This document shows, one piece after another, positions 29,296-39,538 of a DNA stretch of 64,000 nucleotides; within the stretch, counting starts at the first letter, position 1, and every line of letters starts with the position of its first letter. The notes under the pieces were generated by a model. It saw nothing but the letters and a program-made list of their open reading frames with translations, searched no databases and was not told where the DNA came from. Origin of the DNA: Lachnospiraceae bacterium V9D3004 (GTDB lineage: Bacteria; Bacillota; Clostridia; Lachnospirales; Lachnospiraceae); the NCBI GenBank assembly GCA_000621985.1, contig JHWW01000007.1, positions 118,612 through 182,611 of the forward strand, given 5' to 3'. The translations under genes and the position numbers were made by a program.

Positions 29296-30915
29296 TTATA
29301 TCACATTTTTTTTGTCAACAAAGTAATGCTTAAGCAGTTTGCTGCAGATAAACGCCGGCAGCGCGTATAAAACTATCAATATGACAGCACCGATCTTACC
29401 GCTTACAAAATAAGCAAAGACACCGAAAATGCCGATAAGTGCCATCGTGGCGAACATATTGGGTAACAGATATAAAGTAACGGCAGTTCCCTTCTTAACA
29501 ACATCAAGCTCATTCTCCCATTCAAGATTCATGTGCTTAACGCCGCAAAGCATCCCATAGACAGTAGAGAAAAGGATCATTGCCGTGATCATGAACAGTC
29601 CAAGGATTATCTCAACAATATCGGCTTTCATTGCGATCATTCCGGTAGTGACTGCAAAGAGACCGGGGACAAGGTTCATATATATATTAAACAACATCTT
29701 TCCTTTGCATACCGTCATCATATCAACCGGCAGACTCTTAATGATCCAGTAATTCTTACCTTCAAGCGACATACTCGGAGACGTTGACGGGAGCATACCC
29801 AGGAAAAAATATACACATAAAGGCCATACGATCGCAAAAGGCGAGACATCGACTTCATGTCCTTTTGCCATGGCGGTCGCTACGGCATTAATATCTATGA
29901 ACGGAAGTATCAATCCCATAATAAGCGTGATCACCGCTCCGAATCCCAATTGTGTGGCACATACCGTCGATCCGGTTATCCTCTTGAATTCTTTGTAGGC
30001 AATACTTTTTATCATGGTCTTTTGTCTGAAGTTCTTTGACGTATTCTTAAATGTTCTGTGAGCACCGGAAGATTCAAGCCTTGAATTGATACGTCTGTAA
30101 GATACGCTGATAAGCATTACGGTTGCTATGTATATAACGAGCGATACGAAGATCATCAATATGAATGCAACAATATCAGTGTTGTTGATCGCTTGTTCGA
30201 ACCATCCGACAGTAGGGATCACTTTGGATACTCCTGCCAGAGTGTTCGCGGACTGTTCCATAACCTCAGCCATCTTATCATTCTGAAATAAATAATCAAT
30301 GATCGGTCTCATGAATATTACAGGTATCAATATTATAAAAGTCAGTATTATCTGAATAAGATTCTTATGTCTCACGCGAGAGCCCACAGCCGCTGTAAAT
30401 ACACCGAGAAGCGAAGCAACCACTGTAGGAAGAAGCGGGACAAAAGGAGTAAGGATGATCCATGAAATATATACCCATGCCGGAGGATTGACTGCGATCC
30501 CATAACCCGCAAGGGCAGCGATCGAGATAAGCGCGTCCCACTTAAGATCGCTCAGATACATAAGAAGAAATCTGTCCGAAACTATCGTTTTCACGGAAAA
30601 CGGCATTGCCATAAGCATGTCATATTCCTTGAATGCGTACAGATATCCGTTTGATTTGAATATTGTAAAAAAAAGTGCCATGAGACTGATCGTTGAGGCA
30701 ACAAATGAAGGGACTGAGTCTTTATATCCAAAATAAGAAAGACCGTATGCAATACTCCCCGCAAACAATACTCCGCAGATTCCAAGCGCCACGCTTCCGC
30801 CGAGAGCAAAACGCGCTGAATTTTTCTTCTTTTTATCCTGTGAATATTTTATAACATTAATACGGCTTGAAGCTTTTCTCATAGTTCCAAGCAGAATGAT
30901 ACTTTTATTTTTCAT
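29296..30915 (-). CDS. ABC exporter permease, large ABC-2-like type
   Basis: 539 residues with about a dozen hydrophobic segments, including VALGICGVLFAGSIAYGL, WVYISWIILTPFVPLLPTVV and AVILIVLYALPAFICSKLL. No soluble catalytic domain is visible. It resembles the putative ABC exporter permeases of Clostridia that pair with a small ATPase. Its start overlaps the ATPase gene by 11 bases, so the pair is translationally coupled. The substrate is unknown; antimicrobial or envelope component export is a guess. Confidence 0.85.
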   Translation of the reverse strand: MKNKSIILLGTMRKASSRINVIKYSQDKKKKNSARFALGGSVALGICGVLFAGSIAYGLSYFGYKDSVPSFVASTISLMALFFTIFKSNGYLYAFKEYDMLMAMPFSVKTIVSDRFLLMYLSDLKWDALISIAALAGYGIAVNPPAWVYISWIILTPFVPLLPTVVASLLGVFTAAVGSRVRHKNLIQIILTFIILIPVIFMRPIIDYLFQNDKMAEVMEQSANTLAGVSKVIPTVGWFEQAINNTDIVAFILMIFVSLVIYIATVMLISVSYRRINSRLESSGAHRTFKNTSKNFRQKTMIKSIAYKEFKRITGSTVCATQLGFGAVITLIMGLILPFIDINAVATAMAKGHEVDVSPFAIVWPLCVYFFLGMLPSTSPSMSLEGKNYWIIKSLPVDMMTVCKGKMLFNIYMNLVPGLFAVTTGMIAMKADIVEIILGLFMITAMILFSTVYGMLCGVKHMNLEWENELDVVKKGTAVTLYLLPNMFATMALIGIFGVFAYFVSGKIGAVILIVLYALPAFICSKLLKHYFVDKKNVI

Positions 30916-31630
30916 CCTTCACCGCCTCCAAAAATACTTCTTCAAGCGACTCGCCGTCTTCAAGAAGTTCTTCTATCGTTCCGTTGGCAATGATGGTGCC
31001 TTTTTTGATGATCGCTATCTTATTGCACAACTTCTCCGCAACATCAAGCACATGAGTCGAGAAAAAAACAGCGCTTCCCTTTTTGCACATCTCATGCATG
31101 ATCTCCTTGAGTATGAATGCAGCTTTTGGATCGAGTCCGACAAAGGGCTCGTCAAGAACAAGAAGCTTAGGATCATGAATAAGCGCGGATATGATCGCAA
31201 CCTTCTGTTTCATGCCGTGTGAATAAGAGCCTATAGTATCAGCAAGAGCATCCGTTATCTCGAAGCGCCCTGCGTAATCTATTATACGCTCTCTTCTGTC
31301 TTCTTCGCTTATATCAAATGCATCAGCAACAAAATTCAGAAACTGAAGTCCAGTAAGACTCTCATACAGATCCGGATTATCCGGTATATATGCAGTGATC
31401 TTCTTGCATTCCATAGGTTCTTTCTTAACATCATGTCCGTCGATCTTAATGATCCCTTCATCATAATCAAGGACACCGACAACCGCACGGATCGTTGTAC
31501 TTTTGCCCGCACCGTTATGACCTATGAATCCGAATATGTCTCCGCTTTCCACGGTAAGACTTACATTATCGCATGCTTTTTTGTCTTTGCCGTAGATTTT
31601 GGTGTAATTACTGATCTCCAAAATGTTCAT
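30905..31630 (-). CDS. ABC transporter ATP-binding protein
   Basis: 241 residues. Walker A is GHNGAGKSTTIRAVVG, the Q-loop is in ITAYIPDNPDLYESLTG, the signature is SYSHGMKQKVAIISAL, Walker B is KLLVLDEPFVGLDPK, and the switch His is in AVFFSTHVLDV. It is the typical ATPase of an ABC-2-type exporter with the following permease. Confidence 0.96.
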   Translation of the reverse strand: MNILEISNYTKIYGKDKKACDNVSLTVESGDIFGFIGHNGAGKSTTIRAVVGVLDYDEGIIKIDGHDVKKEPMECKKITAYIPDNPDLYESLTGLQFLNFVADAFDISEEDRRERIIDYAGRFEITDALADTIGSYSHGMKQKVAIISALIHDPKLLVLDEPFVGLDPKAAFILKEIMHEMCKKGSAVFFSTHVLDVAEKLCNKIAIIKKGTIIANGTIEELLEDGESLEEVFLEAVKDEK

Positions 31631-31772
31631 TACTACTTCCCCTCCACCATTAAAAAAATCTATCTGTTCAGCACCCCAAGATAATTGTCATTCTCGCGCC
31701 AATTATCACCCTGGCGTCCATAAATCATTATAGCTAGCATTCATTAGCCTGTCAATATTTTTCCCTTTGTTT

Positions 31773-31791
31773 GACGGTTGTGTTTCAACCG
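31773..31791 (-). terminator. Weak hairpin after the transglutaminase gene
   Basis: ACGGTTG, 5 bases, CAACCGT, about 8 bases past the stop. The tail on the minus strand is CAAACAAAGGG, not a T-run, so termination is uncertain. Confidence 0.35.
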
Positions 31792-31798
31792 TTGTGTC

Positions 31799-34171
31799 TC
31801 AACGCTTTTTCTTCTTTAATCTTCCGACCAGATCTTCAACTTCCCTTATGGTTCTGTTCTTTAGAGTTCCTCCTCCGAACACACATGACTGATATTCTTT
31901 TATGATGGTTCTGAATATTTCTTCTTCGCTGTCCAGCCATTCGGACATTATATCCGCACATTCATTCAACGTATGTTTTCTTACATCAATTTTCTGCCGG
32001 GTTTTTTTAGAATATATTTTTATAACATTATATATCATTTTATTGCATTTTTTAATATTTTCATAACGGACATATCTGATCTTTTTGATCCGGAAATATC
32101 CGATCAGTACAACAATAAGTACAAGGATCAATACAATTATCACAATGACGGCAATTACGAGAATCTTTCCTCCCGTAACGGCAAAGAATCCTTCTCCCCG
32201 TGAATGATTATCAGCCGCATCGGATGTCGGAGCGGCGGAAGGAACCGGAGTTTTATTTTTTCCTTTATCAGATGCATTCCTTTTATTACTGTCTTTTGCA
32301 TCATCATCGCCCGATTTTTTTCCGGATATTCTTCCACCACCTTTTTTTCTGCTTCCCGTATCTGACGGCATCGTATCCGGATCATCTTCAACATAAGCCC
32401 CTGTATAATAACTTGTTGTCGGCTCGAATCTGCACCATCCCACGTTATTAAAATACAGTTCGGGCCAGGCATGTCCGTCACTTCCTTTTGCAAGAACATA
32501 CTGCCTTCCGTCTGCTTCGTTCCTTCCTGTTTTCACACAATAACCCGTAGCGATCCTTGACGGGATCCCAACGCATCTTGCCAATACTGCAAAAGCAGTT
32601 GAAAAATGAAGACACGATCCTTTTTTTCCTTCAAACAGGAATTCATCAATCCCTTTTACTTCTCCGTCATCAGTGTCGATATCCAGTGAATAATCATAAT
32701 TTTCAGCCAGATATTCCTCTATTGCTTTGGCTTTTGCGTAATCATTTCTTTCGTTAGCGGTTATTAATGTTGCAAGCGTATATATTCTGTCGGGAATATT
32801 CTCGAATTCCTCTCCGTAATTCATACTGACATAATGCTTTCTTGCATCAAGAAGCGAATATATATCAGATATTCTTTCCCCTCCGATATACTTCATGATA
32901 TCATAATCAAACGCATAATCGACATAATTAACAACATTACCGACATCTATCAGGTCCGGAGAAAAGCGCGAATAATTGTACAGCTTTTCAGTATCGATCA
33001 TACTGTCCATATCTATGTACCAGAGATTATAATAATCTTCATTTTCTCTTTCCTCATCGAAAACAATACTCCCGTTCTTATAAGAATAATTCCATTCAGC
33101 ATCATTGTACAGCATATTATCCGTAGTGAACAATGTCCTTTTTTTGTTGCCTCTGTAAGTGACGCGCAGGTTGTCTATCCATATGTAATTAGCGAATTTA
33201 TTTTCATTTTTCACAAGATTATATATAGTATTCAATTTTTCAAATAATGCAACTTCCTGTTCGGGATATTCGGGATCGGAATATTTTTTACTCCATTTTT
33301 TTCCGTCATAATGATTATAATACGCACCGGCAATATACAGATTGGCCTTGTGAAATGTTCCGTCGAGTCTAAGCTGCACGGTATCATCGCCTTCAATATG
33401 ATTAACAAAACCAACCTGATCCAATTCGCTGTATCCTGTCTGCGTGGCATCTGTGGAATCATCATCAAAACCGAGATATTCTCTTATGTCATAATAGGTG
33501 TCATTGATTCTTTCGCCCACTGAGCTTAATATGCTTGTAACCCCGTCCCATGACAACGGTTTTTCTCCGGTAGGTATCAGATACAATACTGCGCAGAATA
33601 CCATGATCACAGGCGTAAGATATATATAATGCCTGTTCATACCGAAACTTCCGGCATTGATTATGAATATGTACAATACAATGACAGTTGCTTCAAGAGT
33701 TACGCTTATATCAAGAATTCTTGACAGCACAATAAGAGCCATGAGAATAAATGGAATAATGCCCCTTACGTACCGAAGCATATGAAGGAATCTGTATAAT
33801 ATACATACTCCCGCCACCGATAACGCGGTCAGAAGCTCATTTCTTATGTCTACCATAAGGTTGATAGCATCATAATCTCTGTACCCCGGGACTGTCATAT
33901 ATTTTCCCTGCATATAAACCGCATAAAATATTATACATGTGACGATAACAGCGGCAATAACGATCACTGCTGCCACTGCATATCTGACTTTTTTATCCGT
34001 GTATTGAAGATATTCAAAAATACCTGTCAGGGTCACTGTCAGTATAAATACTATCGGATAAGTATATGTGACGCCGGTATACGATTCGATCAACAGATGG
34101 ATCGCAAAGACTATTCCCGATATATATATAATATTATATATTCCGGTCAACAATTTATATTTCCTGTTCAT
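31799..34171 (-). CDS. Membrane transglutaminase-like protein (TgpA-like)
   Basis: 790 residues. About six membrane helices occupy ~1-215. A large outer domain holds the transglutaminase core: the catalytic Cys in KGSCLHFSTAFAVLARCVGI, the His in DGHAWPELYFNNVGW, and an acidic third position in CRFEPTT. A Ser/Lys/Asp-rich linker is followed by another membrane helix near 690-712 and a cytoplasmic DUF4129-like tail. It is the last gene of the MoxR-DUF58-transglutaminase series and overlaps the DUF58 stop by 4 bases. The family is linked to envelope processing; substrates are unknown. Confidence 0.92.
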   Translation of the reverse strand: MNRKYKLLTGIYNIIYISGIVFAIHLLIESYTGVTYTYPIVFILTVTLTGIFEYLQYTDKKVRYAVAAVIVIAAVIVTCIIFYAVYMQGKYMTVPGYRDYDAINLMVDIRNELLTALSVAGVCILYRFLHMLRYVRGIIPFILMALIVLSRILDISVTLEATVIVLYIFIINAGSFGMNRHYIYLTPVIMVFCAVLYLIPTGEKPLSWDGVTSILSSVGERINDTYYDIREYLGFDDDSTDATQTGYSELDQVGFVNHIEGDDTVQLRLDGTFHKANLYIAGAYYNHYDGKKWSKKYSDPEYPEQEVALFEKLNTIYNLVKNENKFANYIWIDNLRVTYRGNKKRTLFTTDNMLYNDAEWNYSYKNGSIVFDEERENEDYYNLWYIDMDSMIDTEKLYNYSRFSPDLIDVGNVVNYVDYAFDYDIMKYIGGERISDIYSLLDARKHYVSMNYGEEFENIPDRIYTLATLITANERNDYAKAKAIEEYLAENYDYSLDIDTDDGEVKGIDEFLFEGKKGSCLHFSTAFAVLARCVGIPSRIATGYCVKTGRNEADGRQYVLAKGSDGHAWPELYFNNVGWCRFEPTTSYYTGAYVEDDPDTMPSDTGSRKKGGGRISGKKSGDDDAKDSNKRNASDKGKNKTPVPSAAPTSDAADNHSRGEGFFAVTGGKILVIAVIVIIVLILVLIVVLIGYFRIKKIRYVRYENIKKCNKMIYNVIKIYSKKTRQKIDVRKHTLNECADIMSEWLDSEEEIFRTIIKEYQSCVFGGGTLKNRTIREVEDLVGRLKKKKR

Positions 34172-35346
34172 TCCGACAGTACCTCACATATATTATCATC
34201 CGGTCCGATATTGATCACTTCATAAGCTCCGTTATCGGAAATGCGCTCATTTTCTGACATTGCCACATTGATCACCGTTACTTTGCTTCCGTTTTTAAGC
34301 AGCCTGTCAAGAGACGACAATTTGTTACCACGGGCGCAGTCAGCGGAGATCACCACATAATTACAGGAGATATTGCTGTTTCTGTCAGCAACTTCCTTAA
34401 ACAGCGAACCCAGATTGCCGGATTCGGAAAAATTGATATCCTCGCACCTCTCATAAAAACTTCTGTAATCGTCTTCAGACGCAACTAAGGTAATACACAG
34501 CCTGTTCTCACTGCTGTATATTACCGAATATCTTACTTCTTTACATATATAACCTTTTGCGACCGTAACGATCGTATGAAGCATCCTGTCAGTCATTTTA
34601 ATCCTGTCAAGGTGTTTGTATCCTGTAAGACTGGTATCTATTATCAGAAATGAACCTTCTTCATAATCATCATCACCGAATCTTGTTACAAGTTTGTTAA
34701 GCTTGGCGGAACTTTTCCAGTGTATGCTTCTCGGATTGTCTCCGGGAATATATTCCCTGATATTGTTGCCTCCGATACTTCCTCCCATGTGGTTGCTTTC
34801 GCTCATACTCCGGCTTTGAACACCGCCGTACATGAATGATTTTATGTTGATATCTCCCGGTTCCACAGGTCTTACATGAACCTTAACCTGTCTGTATAAG
34901 CGGTATTTTATTCGGAATATTCCGAGAAAATCGGGAATAAGCACATAACGAACCCCCACATTATATGTTCCCGCATATCTGCAGACCAGACTTCCCCTGT
35001 AAGTCTTCTTCTCTTTCGGCATAAGAGATAAGGATCCTGAAGACTCTTTAAATGTGATGTCCGCAACCTCATCAATAACTTTAAGTTCGATATTCATATA
35101 AGGAATAATATCGTGATTTTCCATGTTGAAATAATAGTCTGTCTTTTCACCTTTAACGATAGAACCGGACTTCACTCCCTGTCCTGCATTAATTCTTATA
35201 TACACCAAAAAAATATACGCCAATAATATAAAAGGCATTATCATCAGCGAATATCTTATAAGCTCCGGGATATAACCTCCGTAAAAACTTGAGAATACAA
35301 ATGATGCGACCAAAAGCAGTATATAAACTATCCTGTTAATAAGCAT
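34168..35346 (-). CDS. DUF58 domain protein
   Basis: 392 residues. Two short N-terminal membrane helices (~7-45) and a beta-rich region precede the DUF58 core, with the hallmark REYIPGDNPRSIHWKSSAKL and then LVTRFGDDDYEEGSFLIIDT (vWA-like fold). It partners with MoxR ATPases in a chaperone-like or envelope-assembly system. It overlaps the next gene and lies 19 bases after moxR. Confidence 0.93.
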   Translation of the reverse strand: MLINRIVYILLLVASFVFSSFYGGYIPELIRYSLMIMPFILLAYIFLVYIRINAGQGVKSGSIVKGEKTDYYFNMENHDIIPYMNIELKVIDEVADITFKESSGSLSLMPKEKKTYRGSLVCRYAGTYNVGVRYVLIPDFLGIFRIKYRLYRQVKVHVRPVEPGDINIKSFMYGGVQSRSMSESNHMGGSIGGNNIREYIPGDNPRSIHWKSSAKLNKLVTRFGDDDYEEGSFLIIDTSLTGYKHLDRIKMTDRMLHTIVTVAKGYICKEVRYSVIYSSENRLCITLVASEDDYRSFYERCEDINFSESGNLGSLFKEVADRNSNISCNYVVISADCARGNKLSSLDRLLKNGSKVTVINVAMSENERISDNGAYEVINIGPDDNICEVLSE

Positions 35347-35364
35347 AAAAAATGCCTTCCCCTC

Positions 35365-36309
35365 TTACTTCCTGTCCAGACCGTCCGGTATGTCAACCGA
35401 ATCCGTGATCTCTTTTACATATTCGTAATCAGCCGTGTTTCCCACACCGCCCATTCCTCTCAGTATCATTCTGTGGGTAAGAACATCGGGAGCAATATAT
35501 TTTACATCATCAGGTATTACATAATCACGTCCGTCCATATAGGCATATGCCTGCGCCATCTTAATAAGATTAAGCGAAGCTCTCGGACTTGCTCCAAGGA
35601 TTATCCTCTCATTCTCGCGCGTCTTTCTGACTATGTCCGTCACGTATTCCCGGATATGCGTGCTGACCGTGACACTCTCAACATTTTTTCTCATATCAAG
35701 AATATCCTTCTCTGTCACAACAGGAGATACTTTAATGTCATAATTGTTCTTTAACTGCAGATCTATCATGCGAAGTTCTGTCTTTCTGTCGGGATATCCA
35801 AGTGATATCCTGATCATGAATCTGTCAAGCTGTGCTTCGGGAAGAACGTAGGTCCCGCTGCTTTCCACACAGTTTTCAGTAGCAATGACCATGAATAATT
35901 CGGGAAGATCAAATGTATTACCGTCAATTGTCACCTGCTTTTCCTCCATGGCTTCAAGAAGACTTGCCTGAGTCTTCGGTGATGTCCTGTTGATCTCATC
36001 CGCCATGATAATATTATTCATAATGGCACCCTGGATCGTCTCGAATTTTCCGGTACTCATATTATAGATCGTCATTCCCACAACATCACTCGGAAGCGTA
36101 TCCGGCGTAAACTGTATCCTCGTAAAGCCGCAGTCTATCGAATCGGCCAGACTTTTTGCGAGAGTTGTCTTACCGACCCCGGGGACATCCTCTATCAACA
36201 GATGTCCCCCTGCCAGTAAAACTGCCACGACTTTTTGTGCGGTATCTCTTTTCCCGATATATTTTTTTTCGATATTGGATATAATATTATCAATGATCTC
36301 TTTCGACAT
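35365..36309 (-). CDS. MoxR-family AAA+ ATPase
   Basis: 314 residues. Walker A is IEDVPGVGKTTLAKSLA, Walker B is NIIMADEINRTSPKTQASLLEAMEE, sensor 1 is VIATENCVESSGTY, and the arginine finger region is EAQLDRFMIRISLGYP. The C-terminal lid carries ASPRASLNLIKMAQAYA. MoxR proteins act with vWA/DUF58 partners in protein-complex maturation. Confidence 0.96.
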   Translation of the reverse strand: MSKEIIDNIISNIEKKYIGKRDTAQKVVAVLLAGGHLLIEDVPGVGKTTLAKSLADSIDCGFTRIQFTPDTLPSDVVGMTIYNMSTGKFETIQGAIMNNIIMADEINRTSPKTQASLLEAMEEKQVTIDGNTFDLPELFMVIATENCVESSGTYVLPEAQLDRFMIRISLGYPDRKTELRMIDLQLKNNYDIKVSPVVTEKDILDMRKNVESVTVSTHIREYVTDIVRKTRENERIILGASPRASLNLIKMAQAYAYMDGRDYVIPDDVKYIAPDVLTHRMILRGMGGVGNTADYEYVKEITDSVDIPDGLDRK

Positions 36310-36350
36310 TTTTTCCTCTCCGTTCCGGGCTTGTTTTTATTCTCTGTTCA

Positions 36351-38156
36351 TCACTGCATCCATCCGTATACCGTCTTCATAGTGGTGTCCTGGAAAGTAA
36401 TCTTGTTCTCATACGGATATTTGCGGATAACCACACCCTGATCCTCAAACCCATAATCCATACTAACACGAACTGATATATCTGCGCAATTGGATAAATA
36501 ATAATCATACCAGTTAAGACCCCATAACGAGTCACTGATAAAATCTTTATGAAGATCGATCCAGCTGCTGTCAATATATATACCGTATGAATCAAGTGTA
36601 TCCTGTTCATCAAATGGTATTGTCAAGCTGTTTCCGCAATTAAGATATACAGTATATCTGTCCTTAGATCTTCTGTCTGTAAAACTATTGACCATACTTC
36701 CCAGATATCCAATTTTTTCGTAATCTTTTTCCTCTTCTTCGGACACTTTTTTCTTCCTGCATATGTATGCATTCTCTACTTTGATCGTAATTGTTTTGTT
36801 GACTGAATTATCTGTAAGATCCTCAATATGAAGTCCTTTCAGCCTTAAACATACTCTTCCGTTCCCTGCGTTTTTTGCTCCTGTATTATCTTCCGTGATC
36901 GCATTCAACACATCAGGATAGCAAAAACCGCTCTCAAGTTTATAACGATAATTCTCTGTTGTTATTTCATCAGGGAATTCCTTTTTAAACTTATCAATGG
37001 CATCCGGATCGTTAATATGCTCGGTCAAATAATTGTCCGAATTAACGGTAAATGTTCTTCCAAGCATATCATCCCAGTCTTCCTTATCTGCCTCGTTATG
37101 ATACTCTTTTTTCTGCTCATTTACTGATATATCATTATATACTTCATCAACATGATACCTGACATCTATCGGTTCGGTCGGAGTGATATTTTCCTCATAT
37201 CTTACTACTCCGCTTTTGCCGTCATATATCATATTGCCGTACAGCGTCTCCGTGAATCCCAGCTCTATGACATCATTTAACATATGATTGCAGCAGAAAT
37301 CCGTAATATCATTGATATAATATGCAGTCTTTCCAACCTTGAATCTGTATAATTCTCCATAAGGATAAGTACTGACTCCGGTTTTTCCTTCTTTCCTGTC
37401 TTTTTCGGACAAATATGGTTCAACGTATCCTGTACATGCTTTTTCATCATTATCCATTAGCATATATTCATTATCGGGATCTCCGATATATTCATAGGCA
37501 TATACCGCATATATCCTGTATTCATCTTTATAAAATACCCGGTCAGATATTCCTCTTCCTCCCAAAACGCCGATAAACACATATTTTTCCATATTATCAT
37601 CGGAATAATATATCTGCCCGGGCATATCACATTGTTCCAGCGCTTCTGACAGCCTTCTGTCATAAGCATCAATTCCCACATTACCTTCACCATAGTATGA
37701 TGTTTCAACTACGGCATCATCATAATCACCACTTAATATCCTTAATGCAACTGCTTTATATTCCTCAGGAGTTTCCGCTGCATATCCATCTGTAGGTTTA
37801 TCTTCAACAGGCTTATGCTCATCGTCTGAGTTTTCCGGTTTATTGATCTTATCCTGTGAATGATCATTATTATTCTCAGGTTTATTTTCTTCAAGCCCTT
37901 CTCCGTCATTTATCATCTTAACAGCAGTATAAGTTCCGCCGGGAAGCAGCACAAGAAGTATGAGCATTATTCCTGTAAGACATATATATCTTACACGGAA
38001 CATATTCTCCATAACGGTACGTCTGCCTTCATTGGTTTCATGTTCATCTTCAATACGGTTAAAAATCATTTTCTTAGTATAGTCATCCGGTGTATTCCTG
38101 TCGTATGCGTTTTTTATCAGATTACCGAATTCTTCTCTGTTATATTCCTCACCCAT
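36351..38156 (-). CDS. Probable membrane anti-sigma/regulatory protein of the ECF operon
   Basis: About 601 residues. The N-terminal ~50 residues are soluble and helical. One membrane helix (~55-75, VRYICLTGIMLILLVLLPGG) follows, then a long Asp/Glu/Tyr-rich outer domain with no family I recognise. It overlaps the ECF sigma stop by 1 base (TGATG) and has GGGAGG in front. The single-pass topology and position right after an ECF sigma gene are those of an anti-sigma factor. I see no zinc-binding HxxxCxxC motif. Confidence 0.7.
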   Translation of the reverse strand: MGEEYNREEFGNLIKNAYDRNTPDDYTKKMIFNRIEDEHETNEGRRTVMENMFRVRYICLTGIMLILLVLLPGGTYTAVKMINDGEGLEENKPENNNDHSQDKINKPENSDDEHKPVEDKPTDGYAAETPEEYKAVALRILSGDYDDAVVETSYYGEGNVGIDAYDRRLSEALEQCDMPGQIYYSDDNMEKYVFIGVLGGRGISDRVFYKDEYRIYAVYAYEYIGDPDNEYMLMDNDEKACTGYVEPYLSEKDRKEGKTGVSTYPYGELYRFKVGKTAYYINDITDFCCNHMLNDVIELGFTETLYGNMIYDGKSGVVRYEENITPTEPIDVRYHVDEVYNDISVNEQKKEYHNEADKEDWDDMLGRTFTVNSDNYLTEHINDPDAIDKFKKEFPDEITTENYRYKLESGFCYPDVLNAITEDNTGAKNAGNGRVCLRLKGLHIEDLTDNSVNKTITIKVENAYICRKKKVSEEEEKDYEKIGYLGSMVNSFTDRRSKDRYTVYLNCGNSLTIPFDEQDTLDSYGIYIDSSWIDLHKDFISDSLWGLNWYDYYLSNCADISVRVSMDYGFEDQGVVIRKYPYENKITFQDTTMKTVYGWMQ

Positions 38157-38698
38157 CAACATATGCCTCCCTTCTGCGTTATTCCCTGCTTTTCCAGTTC
38201 ATTTTTAAGCTTATGTCTTGCCCTGTTCAGAATACTTCGAACATTGGAACCGGACATTTTAAGAATATCGGCGATCTCCCTACTGTCATACCCCAGATAA
38301 TAATACATATACACCGGTATCTTATACCGGTCGGGTAACTTCCTTATAAGTTCTATCATATAATCCGGCTCGTAAGCTGATGTGGTTTCGGCATGTACTG
38401 CCTCTTCATACGTTTCTCTCTTGCGCCACCAGCTCTTTAGCTGATCCTTGCATACATTGCCGGCAGTCTTAATGAGCCACGATCTTATTTTCTTATTCTT
38501 AATATTCTCAACGCCTTCACCGCCATCTTCATTATCACTTTTTCCAAAAGGATTCTCCTTTCTCTCGAGAAACTTCATAAACCGCAGGAATGTCTCCTGC
38601 AGTGCGTCTTCGGCTTCGGCTTCATTATGCATATACGACAGACATATATGCCAGACTGTATTGAATTCACGTTCATATATCTGTCTGAATTCCTCCAA
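38156..38698 (-). CDS. ECF RNA polymerase sigma factor
   Basis: 180 residues. Region 2 shows YEREFNTVWHICLSYMHNEAEAEDALQETFLRF, and region 4 shows LPDRYKIPVYMYYYLGYDSREIADILKMSGSNVRSILNRARHKLK. A Gly/Glu/Asn-rich linker lies between them. It is SigW-like in pattern. It heads the operon with the anti-sigma-like, MoxR, DUF58 and transglutaminase genes. A short perfect hairpin lies just upstream (38736-38752). Confidence 0.95.
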   Translation of the reverse strand: MEEFRQIYEREFNTVWHICLSYMHNEAEAEDALQETFLRFMKFLERKENPFGKSDNEDGGEGVENIKNKKIRSWLIKTAGNVCKDQLKSWWRKRETYEEAVHAETTSAYEPDYMIELIRKLPDRYKIPVYMYYYLGYDSREIADILKMSGSNVRSILNRARHKLKNELEKQGITQKGGIC

Positions 38699-38735
38699 CT
38701 TATGTAACCTCCTTCTTGATATATCAAAAGCGTTG

Positions 38736-38752
38736 CATGTCCGGGGGACATG
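38736..38752 (-). promoter_or_regulatory. Short dyad upstream of the ECF sigma gene
   Basis: CATGTCC, 3 bases, GGACATG, about 38 bases before the sigma start. It is either an operator or a leader hairpin; I cannot tell which. Confidence 0.35.
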
Positions 38753-38808
38753 TGTTTAGTACGGATCGTAGCATAGCGAAGACCGCGATTGCCTTAAGAA
38801 ACAACTTT

Positions 38809-38850
38809 CCCCGATTTCGATCGTATATATATATAACGATTGAAACGGGG
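38809..38850 (-). terminator. Hairpin after the zinc-ribbon DUF6320-like gene
   Basis: CCCCG-TTTC-ATCGT pairs with ACGAT-GAAA-CGGGG around an AT-repeat loop. It lies about 20 bases past the stop on the minus strand. The tail (AAAGTTGTTTC) is only moderately T-rich. Confidence 0.55.
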
Positions 38851-38869
38851 GAAGTGTTGCAATATTTTT

Positions 38870-39538
38870 TTAGACATCCAGTCTGCGTCTGATCTCGTTT
38901 GTCACGGTTCTTCCTTTGAATATTACCGCCCCGACAAACAGTATCACGCTGAATACCACACATAATATCCAGCCGACAGGCGAACCGTGATGTCTTACAC
39001 ATAATACTATGTACGGTATCACACCGACCAACAGATTACCAAGAAGATATGACATTGATGTTCCCCGTTTATCTATCATGGCCAGCACAAAATTGGCAAC
39101 CATTGCTCCGATCAGAGCCATCGGCGCTATCCAGTCCGCCGTTATCCTGAAGAATCCGAAATAATACGATGTTATCAAAAGCAGTATAAGTATGATCGTC
39201 ACCATCATGGTCATTTTACGTGAAGATCCGGTGCCTGACTTAAACTGTCGCATTATCCCGAATTCAAATGCTATTGTCCACATGGCGACTATAAGGCTCC
39301 AGTGCACTTCGGGAAATGCGGGGAATTGAATATCAAATAAAAAATCTATACTGAACGTAACGATCACAATTATCCATACAACAAAAAGCTGCAGTTTATA
39401 AAAAAACGAGCGGATCTGTAAAGTGGTCAGCTTAGGAAAATACGCATCTTCCGCTTCTCCCATCACCTTACTCTGGCATAAAGGACATTTTTTAAGATCC
39501 CCGCCCACTTCTATCTTACAATAAGGACATTTGCTCAT
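38870..39538 (-). CDS. Zinc-ribbon integral membrane protein (DUF6320-like)
   Basis: 222 residues. The N-terminal zinc ribbon is MSKCPYCKIEVGGDLKKCPLC. About six membrane helices follow (for example LQLFVVWIIVIVTFSIDFLF, VTIILILLLITSYYFGFF, YLLGNLLVGVIPYIVLCV). This family is regularly found directly after a condensation-type acyltransferase in Lachnospiraceae; the start touches the acyltransferase stop (1-base overlap). The function is unknown. A role as membrane partner in acyl-group handling is inferred from context only. Confidence 0.78.
   Translation of the reverse strand: MSKCPYCKIEVGGDLKKCPLCQSKVMGEAEDAYFPKLTTLQIRSFFYKLQLFVVWIIVIVTFSIDFLFDIQFPAFPEVHWSLIVAMWTIAFEFGIMRQFKSGTGSSRKMTMMVTIILILLLITSYYFGFFRITADWIAPMALIGAMVANFVLAMIDKRGTSMSYLLGNLLVGVIPYIVLCVRHHGSPVGWILCVVFSVILFVGAVIFKGRTVTNEIRRRLDV

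Noticed and set aside
31668..31682. Word TGTTCAGCACCCCA shared with 43147-43160
   Set aside because: A single 14-base match between two gaps is expected by chance at this window size.
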